The notes under the pieces are model-generated. The model made no database searches. It was not told the DNA's origin and was given only the letters and a program-made list of their open reading frames with translations. Below are positions 1-10,646 of a stretch of DNA of 64,000 nucleotides, in pieces. Source of the DNA: Nematostella vectensis (taxonomy: Eukaryota > Cnidaria > Anthozoa > Actiniaria > Edwardsiidae); assembly GCF_932526225.1 (NCBI RefSeq), contig NC_064042.1, positions 13,713,040 through 13,777,039 of the forward strand. Direction: 5' to 3'. The position numbers and the translations under genes were made by a program. Position 1 is the stretch's first letter, and each line of letters starts with the position of its first letter.

Positions 1-103
1 TAAAACTTTTAGGAGCCCCCTCAATATCTTCCCGCCCCCCCCCCCCCTCCCTCCCCCTCTGTGTATTTCATTTATCTAATAATATCTGTATATCTGTGCA
101 AAG

Positions 104-199
104 GACAACACCATGTCATACGTGTACAAGCCTGGCTCACCCACCCAGCGGTTCACCATTAACTCGTTCCGCTTCGTCCATCAGCACCCGGACAATTAG
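104..199 (+). CDS. possible zona-pellucida-type domain exon fragment
   Basis: A 31-codon open stretch follows a possible acceptor (…gcaaag) and ends in TAG. It contains DNT near its start and then QRFTINSFRFV. This order (D-x-T, then F-x-I/F-x-x-F-x-F) resembles the C-terminal half of ZP domains, where the next conserved element would be a hydrophobic-plus-cysteine strand. Here a stop codon comes first, so it could be a decayed exon or a chance match. No partner exon is visible because the window begins just upstream. This rests on motif resemblance only. Confidence 0.22.
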   Translation, partial: DNTMSYVYKPGSPTQRFTINSFRFVHQHPDN

Positions 200-587
200 G
201 CCAGTAACGAACAAAGAGTGGCAGGGACCCAGAAAGGTATGACGGAAAACCTTGCGCATGTGCATTACAAAAGGATAGTTTAAAGGCAAAAAAATTATAC
301 AATAGATTTCTGTTTCTGACTGATTTTCCCCTTTTCAAAAAATTAATAATGTTAGATGTGAAGGATTTTGGCCTATATCAAGGCATAAGCACGAACATGT
401 TTATTCTCTTGTGCTTACACTCGTGTTGTTTCACCCGTGGTTACGCTTTGTTTACCCAGTCCTCGAATGCTTTTCTTATCGCCATGTTTATTCTTTGTTT
501 CTCCAAGGGCTCCAGTTGATAGCAGAAGTGTGACACTTTGAATGGACTACCCTGAGTCAATATGTTTATATTAATTTTAGATAAAGG

Positions 588-992
588 TGTCTATGTCTAT
601 GTCTATGGCTATGTCTATGTCTATGTCTATGTCTATGTCTATGTCTATGTCTATGTCTATGTCTATGTCTATGTCTATGTCTATGTCTATGTCTATGTCT
701 ATGTCTATGTCTATGTCTATGTCTATGTCTATGTCTATGTCTATGTCTATGTCTATGTCTATGTCTATGTCTATGTCTATGTCTATGTCTATGTCTATGT
801 CTATGTCTATGTCTATGTCTATGTCTATGTCTATGTCTATGTCTATGTCTATGTCTATGTCTATGTCTATGTCTATGTCTATGTCTATGTCTATGTCTAT
901 GTCTATGTCTATGTCTGTGTCTGTGTCTGTGTCTGTGTCTGTGTCTGTGTCTGTGTCTGTGTCTGTGTCTGTGTCTGTGTCTGTGTCTATGT
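588..992. repeat. hexanucleotide array (TGTCTA)n passing into (TGTCTG)n
   Basis: About 400 bp of a 6-bp unit. The first four-fifths is TGTCTA and the last fifth TGTCTG, with one variant near the start. The clean switch between variants suggests two rounds of expansion from a single array. Long apparent ORFs across it are only the repeat read in frame (Met-Ser, Val-Tyr). Confidence 0.97.
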
Positions 993-2316
993 ACTTAGAA
1001 CAGGTGTTTTCGCTAAAATGTATTGAACGTTATTTTGTTTTCGTTTCAGTCTTTCAATGTCAAACTGATGCGAAGCACCCCACCCCGGCTGGTAGAATTT
1101 GGCATGGCGTGTATTGTCTTTTTATCCGAACGGCCCATAGAGCGTCGCTGTCACGAATTTTTACATATTCAAAAGAAAGATTCTCGCCGCTCAAACGGCA
1201 AAACGGGGACGAGTAACCGATTAAAGAAATTGTTGTTTGATTTTAACAAATTAATTTGGTATTTTCTGGAACTACACAATGAATTTACAATTTTGACACA
1301 TTATCTAATTACGCTTTTTCTCGAATAACTATAAAAAATATTCTATCGACAATTTTTTCCTCTCGCGATAAAAGTATTTGATTCGACGAGGACAAAACAG
1401 ATTGCTCATTTTTGGAAGGGGGTCATTTTTTATAGCATTGAGCATAAGAGCTCTAAATTTCAAATTTGATAGATTAATGTTTGCGATTGATTACAGTTAA
1501 GAATTGGTAATATAAAACTTAAAAGATCTAGAATTTTCAGGCTTTTCTTTGATCATACGATAATTGAAACCCCAACTTGAAGAAATTGATTGGAGGCCTT
1601 ATAATGATTCAACCAATTAGAACTGCTTTTGTTTACTCAAAAACTGACAAAAAATAATGTTTAAAAAAATTCTATGGAATAGGAAAAAAGTGAGTTCACT
1701 TTTCGCTCGACAACGCGATATTTTTTTACATTTAAAAGCCGGCAAAACCCCACGTCGTGTGGCAATAAAGCTTGGTATGGTTTGTTTTCAAGTCCTAAAC
1801 TACTGATATATTCAAACCCGGAAATTAGCACATTGACCCCTCAACCGGCCTGTACCGGCTTTGAGAAGTACCCACAACCCAAAAAATTCATAAATGCAAA
1901 ATAAACACAACAAGATGAAGATACTCAGGCATCAGTCTAAGGGATAAATGGTCTTGAAGATATACATCCAACCAAGGTGTTGGCAACTCCTCTTAAGCCA
2001 AATAATAGCACAGGTTCTTTGGTAAATTTCAAATCGAACAAGGAAAGAAAAGCAGAATCACCCCTCTCAATAAAACGCTCAAAATCCCACACAAGGGAGA
2101 GAGAACAGCAAACACAGCTCAAGACACAAATAGATACCTTTATTCTGATTCTCCAGGTTAATTTCCATGGCCTCAAAACACAATGTCCACTCCTTGAAGG
2201 CTTGTAAATACACTTGGGTGCCCAAGTCGAGGCAGCATGCGATCGAGGTTATCAACAGATCAAGATGGCGGCGCGCGATGCGAAGGGATCACAGTTTTAG
2301 ATCATTAGATTTCTTA
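993..2316. other. AT-rich stretch with no supported gene
   Basis: Both strands were read. Only short ORFs without motifs or convincing splice sites were found. No repeat structure stands out. Confidence 0.6.
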
Positions 2317-2663
2317 GACCCGTACCCAGGAGGGGTGCGGGTGGTGCGAACCCAGCCCCCCCTCCCCCCCCCCACAACGGTTCTCAATAGGTTCGGTTCC
2401 CAATAGACGTAGACAAAACTATAAAGCATAAACTAGATCACTCTGGTATGTCATTACTCCATAAGTCAGACTTTATTCGTAGCCAAATCCGACAATAAAT
2501 GTCCCGTTGAGAAACTGCAAAGGGATAAAAAACCCTTTTTGTTCAGATTTTTATCATAAAACTCCCTCACTCCCCCCCCCCTCCCCAAGAAAAATTAGGT
2601 CCACTTTTACCGGATTTCACCCCCCCCCCCCCCCCCCCCCAAGAAAAATCCTGGGTACGGGCC
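2317..2663. mobile_element. MITE with GGCCCGTACCCAGG-type terminal inverted repeats, copy 1
   Basis: It starts with gacccgtacccagg and ends with cctgggtacgggcc, which are inverse complements apart from one base. The interior has long C tracts and no coding capacity. A second copy lies at 13,565-13,872 and shares interior blocks such as caatagacgta, tagacaaaac and gaaaaattag. It is non-autonomous. The target-site duplication is unclear, so the superfamily is not assigned. Confidence 0.8.
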
Positions 2664-2682
2664 TGTTTATGGACAATTTTTA

Positions 2683-2820
2683 ATGGTAAATGGCCTTCAA
2701 ATCCGCCTGGAGGCTGTCATTGAACGACCAAAAGAACTAAGTACATATTACGAAGAACAGAATCCAGTTAGGGCTGATGATCTGCGCAACCTACTATCCC
2801 ACATAGATATTCTTGGACAG
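2683..2820 (+). CDS. possible orphan exon of unknown function
   Basis: A 46-codon open stretch with balanced, protein-like composition (contains LSTYYEEQNPV and DDLRNLLSHIDILGQ) ends at a good donor, cag|gtaaca. It starts 20 bp after the MITE. No family is recognised and no partner exon was found. Short repeats containing cgcccacg follow the donor at once (2,834-2,930). It may be a transposon or gene remnant. Confidence 0.25.
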
Positions 2821-3172
2821 GTAACAGGTGGTTTCGCCCACGTTGTTATATCGCCCACGTCTATAAGATTAGTTTCGCCCACGCATCAAGAGTTGCTTCA
2901 CCCACGCATGAAGGTGTTTCGCCCTCGGATAAAAATACGAGTTACTCTTGGGCTCTCTTATCAGAAAACATTTTGTTCGAACGTATATCGCGCTGCTTTA
3001 GAAAAAATTAAAACTACTAGAATACTCTATCGATCGCAACGGTCGTTATGGCAAAAACAAGCTCAGATATGTGGGATTTTTTTTTTTTTTGGCGTAAAAT
3101 ATAGCTCTCCTAAGTGGAATTATTATCAGGCAGAATCCAACGATTCTGTGGGATTCTGCCTGATTCTGTTTG

Positions 3173-3472
3173 ATATGCGCTTGTTTGTGGGCGAGCGTAA
3201 ACCGGCATATTTCAGTCGCCGCCGATATATAAACATGTCTTTGTTTTACAAAGACACTAGAACAACAATAATGAACTCGCTCCTTCGGCGTGCGTACGGC
3301 TATAACTATTCCAGTGCTCTCCCGATTGCCACGATCTTTATGTCAAATTAAAGCTCATATAGAGGGGAATCTTTTTCGGGGGGTCTAATCGATGCGCTTG
3401 TTTATGAGCGAGCGTAAACCGGCATATTTCAGTCGCAGCCGACTTACATGTCGTTGTTTTACAAAGACAATC
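3173..3472. repeat. direct repeat pair of about 85 bp
   Basis: Copies at 3,173-3,265 and 3,391-3,472 share gcttgttt-t--gcgagcg, then taaaccggcatatttcagtc and ttgttttacaaagaca. They differ by scattered substitutions and a short indel. A small hairpin (12-bp arms 3,127-3,138 and 3,151-3,162) lies just before the first copy. Confidence 0.75.
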
Positions 3473-3592
3473 TGCGCTGAGCTCTGATAATAGTAGCAAG
3501 TGGTGTGACAAAGCCCACAGTCCAGTAAATAGCACCACAAGGAATACCAGGGTTTCCGAATTCATAAACCTCGAATTTAACCTATATTAATC

Positions 3593-3982
3593 ATGTTGCT
3601 TAATATAAACCTTTATGTCTGGATGTTTTCGGTCATTAGGCCTCCATATACAAAGGAGACGAATACATGTGGCCATCGGGTTGATCCGCAAAACACTTGC
3701 TTACGTTGTGGTGCTCTAGTTAGGAGGAGAACCTACTTTGTGCTTAATTCACTATGGCATATGGATGGTCACCACTCCCTCATTCGATGGGGATTTGTCA
3801 TACGTGGGTGCTGCGATGGTAAATCAAGGAAAATCCCCGGAGTTGGGGTACTCCCTATATCCATCGGACGGGGTTCGTCGTCGTATCAATATTCAATAAT
3901 GTGGACTTGTCAATTAGCTTTTAGTTCTCTGTCTTACTTTTGTTTTCTAACTCGTAACATTGGGCCCACTGTAATTGGTTAA
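3593..3982 (+). pseudogene. fragment of an integrase-like (DDE-type) transposon protein
   Basis: Within a 129-codon open frame, the part at about 3,710-3,835 contains VRRRTYFV, LWHMDGHHSLIRW and GCCDGKSRKI. This matches the layout of integrase-core proteins in which W-H-x-D-G-x-H-x-L-I-R-W precedes a G-x-x-D-G-x-S-R strand. The frame decays into unrelated sequence afterwards and no third catalytic residue is visible. A TAAATAAATA tract at about 4,050-4,080 lies downstream. It is a dead remnant; assignment to a named transposon group would be guesswork. Confidence 0.45.
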
Positions 3983-5040
3983 GCTGTTTGTGGTGTCCCA
4001 GTCTACTATTTGTACTTTTGTGTAATTTAATTAATTTATAGTGGACGAAGTTAAATAAATAAATAAATAAAAATAAAAGTATCTTTTAGGGTGTAAATTT
4101 GGAGCCTTTGGGTATCTTTTAGGGGTGAAAATGAGAATGCCATTATAGCCATCGCTCATCTAACTTGTAGCTCATGAAAGAGCGTTAAAACGTGTCAATC
4201 AGTGTTTTTAGATCACTAACCAGCGAAAAAATCACACAACCCACGGTATCTTTTAGTGGGTAAATTCATGCCTAACCACGCCCACTTTAGGATTTGCTCC
4301 TTTTATTTTGTCCTACTCCCCCGCGGGTTGCGTGTTTTTGTTTTGCCAACTCGATAGGAATGAAAAGAGATCATGTAAAATAACTCGGAAGAAGAAAACA
4401 AGTCTAACTTAAGTAAGCAAGATTGGCAAAAAATACTCACAGGAAGCTAAATCCCTGAATAGTTTGACTGTTTTGTTTATCTGAGCAGCGAAGTCAAGTC
4501 AAGAAGAAGGAAAACCCGGACGAGCGTTAAAATGGCTGTAATACCGCGTTTGATTCAAATCCCGACTCCAGCTTGTATAATATACTTAATAGTTATAGAA
4601 ATGTCTAGAAACAACATCAAAGAAGTACAGTAATATCTCCCTCGTTATTTTCTCACTATTAGAAAAGCTCAGATACTTCAGCTTGCTGGCTTTGATCATC
4701 ACAAAAATGCATTCCCTCGCTACAAGGGTAGTTTTATGAAATGTATTTTCTTGGATTCCTTCTCAATTCACCGGAATATTAAAAAAAATCAATATTAAAT
4801 CTAATGTCTAACTTACAGATTTCGTTTGACCATTAGGAAGATAATAAATGTTGAGAAACCACGAAGAAGCAGCAAGTTAGAGCGAAACCGGTGTTTGAAG
4901 CACGAGGTTTCCCAATCAAGTCTCGTTTTCGAAATCTTGCAATCCTGGAAGTACTACATCCCCTTAATAAACCGCAACTGCCCGTATCCTTTCAGTTTAA
5001 TCTTTGTTTATCGGGGGTAACATATTTAACCGAATATACA
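3983..5040. other. no supported gene
   Basis: AT-rich sequence. A phrase containing gtatcttttag recurs three times between 4,078 and 4,256, which suggests a small degenerate repeat. No coding exon or RNA gene is supported. Confidence 0.5.
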
Positions 5041-5044
5041 GTTT

Positions 5045-5370
5045 TCTAACATATGGCCCTCGGTTAGTTAGCACTGTCACTGGGGGTGGTCACTGGCAGA
5101 GGGTTTATTGCGTCCCCAGTGGTTCTTTTACGTCCCTTCGGTTCAGGTTAGTGTAGTGCAGCTTGAAGAGACGGGACCTCCGGTTTAGTGTCCTTATCCG
5201 AGAAGACTGGAAACACGGGAGAATAACTTCAACTCACTTGTGACACAAATTCGAATCAAGGCAGGAACCCAGAAAAATTCCCAGTTTGAGCCAGGATTCG
5301 AACCTACGTATAACCTGGGCCACAGCGATGAGAGGCCGACACGCTAAGACACTTGGCCACCCGTGCTTCC
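5045..5370 (-). mobile_element. tRNA-derived SINE
   Basis: On the minus strand, near 5,366-5,275, there is a tRNA-like head. It has an A-box-like tggccaagtgtctt followed about 40 nt later by a B box, ggttcgaatcc. The layout fits a Ser/Leu-type tRNA promoter, but the head lacks good tRNA pairing. Body sequence continues to about 5,045. These are internal RNA polymerase III promoter elements of a SINE rather than a functional tRNA gene. The exact tail end is not certain. Confidence 0.6.
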
Positions 5371-5859
5371 ACTATCCTTGATGCTAGAATGAAATTTTCG
5401 ATGGTATTTGTGCAAATAGGGTGTTTTTTTTTTCGGTTTCAAGTCACAAAACAGCGGCAAAAAACAAGATGTAAATGCCAAAGAGCATGCCATATAACAA
5501 ACAAGTACCCAAAAATAAATTAGCGCGCCGGCCGTTACATAGCGCGTCGTTAACTCGTAGGGACAGAGCACGCTGGGGAAGCGAAAACAAGACGAATACA
5601 ACCAGAGGAGATGGGAATACCTGGTTCATTCAATAACACTATGCATCACATTGTGGAGTAAAACTATCCTATAGCCCGTGGTCTCGCGCGCGACGACGGG
5701 GACTGTTCGCGTGCCAAGGGGTAGTGGCTCAGATTACAAAATACAACTTGACCTGGTTTTCTAACAAAGTAAACACAAAAAGAAAAGAAGACAGGAAGAC
5801 AAGTGCAGTACTCAAGAAGGCAAAAAGAGCCAATAGTTGGAATGAAAACGTACAGTCTC

Positions 5860-5950
5860 TTCACTTCCGGTAAATCACTTCCGGTTTAAGATCCCAGTCA
5901 CCCGCGGGATTTATGAACTGTCATGGCGGCGGTATGATGTGTGTAATTCC
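5860..5950 (+). promoter_or_regulatory. likely core promoter of the ZNF511-like gene
   Basis: Two ETS-type sites, cacttccgg, lie 14 bp apart near 5,862-5,885. A YY1-like catggcggc follows at about 5,922. These are typical of TATA-less housekeeping promoters in animals and lie about 150-230 bp upstream of the ATG at 6,091. Confidence 0.5.
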
Positions 5951-6090
5951 CGGACGGAAAAATCAAATATTGTGAATCCAGTGCACTTACTCTCTTGTCG
6001 CCCCTACCGGCTAACAACTCTTATTAATTATGATACCGTTCGGTGCAGAATCCACCTTCATCACTAAAGTGCTTCTTTTTCTTTCGAAAA

Positions 6091-9000
6091 ATGAGTGAAT
6101 TCGTTGTGAGTTCTTCGTTCGTCTGGGCTTTTCGTCCTGTCAAGCGGCTAATACTACCGGACGACCCATTCTTTGAGGTATTCTAAGGGATTATAGCTTA
6201 TTAGACACGTTATGGATAAAGGTTTTGTAAACATGCCCTAAAATTTCACATCTTGAATTAGTTGGAGGCAGTTGTTGACTTATACACCCCCCCCCCCCCC
6301 ACACACATTTGAAATAAACTGATATCACATGTTCTGTTTATTGTTGTACTGCACGAATGAACTTTATCGTAATACTTCCCTTTGTTCTGTCATCAGGAGG
6401 GAAATATATACTGTAACATACTAAGAAAACAAATTGATCTGAGTGATGACATAGATGATTTGCTGGAGAGGTACCCAAATTAAGTATTGTACACTCTTAT
6501 TTTTTTATAAGAACCTTAAAGAACGTCCACCCTGAGATTTCACCAAATTGCTAAGAACATGCCAAGGCTCAGATAGAAGAAAAAGTTTTTTTTTGTCATG
6601 ATGCGTTTTAAAATTCAGAATCAAATTGTGCTTAAAGTAACAACCTTATTATTTCTTTGGGTATTATATTCTTATGTACACTAAAATTTAATAACATCGT
6701 TAAGAACATATTCAGCCTTAAAATGTCCCAAAAATAAGAACAGCTCAGCTTTAACTGAAAATTAGGCGTTCTTATTAAAAAAAAAGAGTGCATGTTTTTA
6801 ATGTGTCTGTCTATTGTATTTATATTGTCTCCTTGTCTTCTCAAGTACTGCACTTGTATTCCTGTCTTCTTTTCTTTCATCTCAATACAGTACCATTGAA
6901 TTAATACAGCTTTGTCTGGTAGAATCATGGTGCATTTAGATGTAATGATTATTCAGGGATGTTGTTTACAGTTTTCAAGAATGGCATTTATTCATTGCCA
7001 ATCACTGTATAGACCACTTGAAGCCAGATTTTGAAATATTTAGCAATAAAACAGTTGATTTGGAGAAGTTTGAGGGTGGATTCATATTAATATTTTGAAT
7101 CACATGTGCATACACAGTCAGATGTGTCAACTCACCCACATTAGGCGAGTGTCACAAGATTTTGGACCTCATCACAAGCCTAATCTTTGTGAGAATGTTC
7201 ATGCATTCTCTGTATTTACCGGAATTGTCTCTCTTGGGTTTTTTCACATATTTATATGTACATAGTTACATATTTCACCTGATCTCACAAGATTTCTGTA
7301 CAAGTTGGGTTGACAGCTATGTATGTGCAGCATCTATTTGGGGGCTGCCTCTAAACAAGTAAACATTTTGGTCACCAACATCAGTCTCCTTGTTTTAACA
7401 GTGGCTGCTCAGGCTTCAAGTGCTCAATTCCTGGGTGTGCAGAGGTATTCAGAAGCATTTCAAGGTAAAATGTTAGAAAATCATCCATACAGTATTGATA
7501 TAAACACACATGGATTTAAACAGCAGTGTGTGCAGTCACACATGAATTAAGCGTTTGTAGTATCCGGACTGCTAGATGAAATACTGATAATGTTGATGAT
7601 GGCGATGATGATGATGATAATGGTGATGGTGTAATAATTATGATTGCAGTGATTGATCTGTATTGCTTTACAGGTTTGATTCTCATTACAAAACATGCCA
7701 TTGGAATGTTTGTCGATACTGCAAGAAATCCTTTCCATCAAACCACCTCTTGGAAATCCACATCCTTGAAAACCATGACACCCTATTCCAGATGATTGCC
7801 AGGAAGTCCAACATGGTAATGATGGTGTGCATGTAGCGAGGGATGGTTGCAGTAAACAACACAAAATTTCTGCAAAACGCTGTATAGTGAATATTGGGTT
7901 GTACGGAACTTTTAAATCCTAAAATGTTTTTATCATTTCATGGCCCACAAGTTTCCCTCTTTGGCTACAAAACAATGGTAATAATGGTGTGCATGTAGCA
8001 AGGGGTGGGTGCAGTAAACAACACAGAAACAAAAATTTCTGCAAAATGCTGTATAGTGAATATTGGGTTGTACAGAACTTTTAAATCCTAAAATTTTTTC
8101 ATCATTTTATGGCCCACAAGTTTTCCTCTTTGGCTATAAAACAATGGAAAACGTTCCTGTATGACCTGTGTCTGTGCACTTGGTCAATATCTAACATAAA
8201 CTTCTTTTCTTCTTTTAGTATAGGTGTCTTGTAGAGAGTTGTCCTGACAAGTTTTCTTCGGAGAATGAGAGAAAGGTACTGTCCTATTATACGAAATAGT
8301 GCCGTATCAAGAATTGTACAGTATTATAACAGCTACTATTTTGCCTTAATGTATTGCTTCATTATTCTGTTTCATAGGATCATCTCGTACAGTTTCACCA
8401 CTACCCAGCAGATTTCAGATTTAACAGACCTAGCAGAACTCAGCGCAAGCTTCTGAACAGGTTAATTTGAGAACTTTAGATGGAGATAATAGTGGTAGTG
8501 GTGTTGGTGATGGTGGTGATGTTGATGGTGGTTATGTTGATGACGGTGATGGTGATGGTGATGGTGATGGAGTTGGTGATGTAGATGGTGGTGTTGGTGA
8601 TGATGGTGATAATGATGGTGATGGTGATGGTGATGGTGATGGTGGTAGTGGTGGTGATGGTGATGGTGCTGGTGGTGGTGGTGGTGGTGGTGATGGTTGT
8701 GGTGGTGGTGGTGGTGGTGGTGGTGGTGATGGTGATGGTGGTGGTGGTGGTGGTGGTGGTGGTGGTGGTGGTGGTGGTGGTGTAGGTGGTGATGGTGGTG
8801 GTGATGGTGGTGGTGATGGTGGTGGTGATGATGGTGATGATAATGATGGTGATCTTCATTATGAAGATAATAGTGGTAGTGGTATTGGTGATGGTGGTGA
8901 TGTTGATGATGGTGATGATGGTGATGATGATGGTGATGATAACGATGGTGATCTTCATTATGAAGATAATAGTGGTAGTGGTGTTGGTGATGGTGGTGAT

Positions 9001-9908
9001 GTTGATGATGGTGTTGGTGATGATGATGGTGATGGTAATGGTGATGGTGGTGATGGTGATGGTGGTAATGGTGATGATGGCGATGGTGATGGTGATGGTG
9101 GTGATGGTGATGGTGATGGTGATGGTGATGATGAAGGTGGTGGTGGTGGTGGTAGTGGAGATGGTGATGGTGGTGTTGGTGATGATGGTGATGATGATGG
9201 TGATGGTGATGGTGGTGGTGATGATGATGGTGATGGTGATGGTGATGATGATTGTGATGACTAATGACGATGATGGTCATTGTAGATAATTGCTGGTGGA
9301 TAATGTTTGTGGTGATGTTATTTTATTACAATTGTTTGATTTTGGCCACTGCAGAAAAGAACATTCTGCCTCTGAGCCCAGTACAATGGAAGTAGATTCC
9401 TCATCATCCAAGGTAATCCTATTTGTTAGCAAAAGAAATCTGCTGTTGCTTTCTTCTTAACAAAGCAAAGCCATTCTCATTTTATATAGTTTTTCATTCA
9501 GACAATGCACGAAAGACCCACAGAGCAGAAACCACAACCCAAGCCAAGGTAGTGCTATAAACTACAAGTTAAAAGCCCACTTTCAGGGGAGGGGAGGGTG
9601 GGGCCCAGGCTTGATACTCAGGGTACTTTGGGGGTCTTTGTAGAGGGGAGGGAAAGGTTGGGACTCAGAAGAGATTCTGTTTGTACTTTGGAGGTCTTCA
9701 AATCATGTATTTCTCTCATCTCTGAGGTCTACTGTAAAAAAATTGATATTTTACTCATGTGCATTGGTTAAAATTCTCTAGAATGCCTGCAAATATCTGT
9801 TTTGGTCGTGGATCTGCCAGGGTTTTCCAAAGGGGTAGCTTCTCTAAGAAATCAGGCAAGAAATCCAAGCAAAGGAACACATACAAACCTGGGGCTCAAG
9901 TCGATGAG
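6091..9908 (+). CDS. ZNF511: ZNF511-like C2H2 zinc-finger protein (main eight coding exons)
   Basis: Exons: 6,091-6,177; 6,397-6,470; 7,674-7,815; 8,219-8,275; 8,378-8,460; 9,355-9,412; 9,502-9,548; 9,782-9,908. All junctions are GT-AG and phases agree, giving 225 codons. Two C2H2 fingers are visible: C67-x2-C70-x12-H83-x4-H88, then C104-x4-C109-x12-H122-x4-H127. The run SFPSNHLLEIHI, the run HDTLFQM, and the second finger ending in FHHYPADFRF are hallmarks of the ZNF511 family, a conserved small nuclear zinc-finger protein of poorly known function. The C-terminal part has a short acidic/Ser stretch, then CFGRGSARVFQRGSF and a basic Lys/Arg tail, as in the family. The start is the first ATG after the promoter-like region. 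The stop is not in exon 8 if the donor gag|gtgtgt is used; a terminal micro-exon is proposed at 15,201-15,224. Reading through the donor would add about 42 unrelated residues. Confidence 0.85.
6492..6790. mobile_element. MITE with CACTCTT…AAGAGTG ends, copy 1 (ZNF511 intron 2)
   Basis: The ends cactcttatttttttataag and cttattaaaaaaaaagagtg are near-perfect inverted repeats. The interior shares ctgagatttcac, ggctcagatag and gatgcgttttaaaatt with the shorter copy at 16,478-16,622. Non-coding. A TA-type target duplication is possible but not clean. Confidence 0.75.
7816..8146. repeat. two-copy tandem repeat starting at the ZNF511 exon 3 donor
   Basis: Unit 1 is 7,816-7,977 and unit 2 is 7,978-8,146. 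Both begin gtaatRatggtgtgcatgt. The first base of unit 1 is the first intron base after exon 3. The second unit is preceded by acaatg, resembling the aacatg that ends exon 3, so a decoy donor is recreated 162 bp downstream. Copies are about 90% alike. Confidence 0.9.
8480..9262. repeat. GGTGAT-type degenerate microsatellite (ZNF511 intron 5)
   Basis: About 780 bp of G/T/A-only sequence built from ggtgat, ggtggt and gatgat triplet pairs. It includes two larger near-identical blocks containing gatcttcattatgaagataa, at about 8,850 and 8,950. It starts about 20 bp after the exon 5 donor. ORFs of poly-His, poly-Gly/Asp or poly-Val across it are artefacts. Confidence 0.95.
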
Positions 9909-9970
9909 GTGTGTACGTGCTGTATTAGTCCTCTTAAAATAAAGTTATTTTTGTTGTTGGGAATTTCTTT

Positions 9971-10377
9971 GTTACGGATGTTACATCCAGAGACCACCTT
10001 TCACCATTTTATCACAGTATATATTTTAAACTAAGGGGGGTATTAGATTTGTTTTTGCATTGAATGATAAAGCAATAATATGTTAAAACTTTCATAAACT
10101 ACAGAAGTAATGAAGCTTTTGGAAGCAATTTATAATTTATATTAATTGTAGCGTTACAGACGTTACAGGAAATTACTAGCTTCAAACCAATTTGCAGTTT
10201 CAGCAAAAAATTCTGTGAGTTTAACAAGATATAAGGCATTTGGTGTCAAGAAACTATAAAGTGGAGGTCTGAAGTCTGCTATACATTTTAAATTTTCTTG
10301 AAATCTTTTATGACTTTTAAGTTAAGAAGTATTTTTTGTCGTTACGGATGTTACTCTCTGATTGTTACGGACGTTAC
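9971..10377. repeat. four copies of a 14-bp motif GTTACRGAYGTTAC
   Basis: Copies lie at 9,971-9,984, 10,153-10,166, 10,341-10,354 and 10,364-10,377, all in the same orientation. Each is itself a doubled GTTAC. They lie just upstream of the transposon ORFs that begin at about 10,650, so they may be subterminal protein-binding repeats of that element. Confidence 0.7.
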
Positions 10378-10646
10378 AACATTGTAATTGCAAAAAAATC
10401 AAATGACGTAAGTTTTTATTAGACCACTCATGGAAAACAAAATAAATACAAAGTGATGTTTTTGTACAGAAGACATAATCTGCAATTTAAGGCCAGAATT
10501 GAGCATTTTTGTACCATTCTTATGAGAAGAATTATTTGAGCGAAAAGCTTGTTGCTTTAGAATCATTTTTTTTATTGCATGGTTAACATAGAGAATAACA
10601 TAGGTTAACTGTATAATTATAATTAAAATGGGATACCTGAGTCAAT

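Noticed and set aside
588-992. CRISPR-like array
   Set aside because: The units are contiguous 6-mers without spacers and the genome is eukaryotic. The 82-bp and 90-bp arrays also lack unique spacers.
562-1216. Long ORFs of alternating Val-Tyr or Met-Ser residues
   Set aside because: They are translations of the TGTCTA hexanucleotide array and have no other coding evidence.
5275-5366. Functional tRNA gene
   Set aside because: A and B boxes are present, but the acceptor and anticodon stems do not pair well and the head continues into a body; a SINE explains it better.
8462-9289. Poly-His (minus) and Gly/Asp-rich (plus) ORFs of over 250 codons
   Set aside because: They are a GGTGAT-type microsatellite inside ZNF511 intron 5; every frame lacks stops for compositional reasons.
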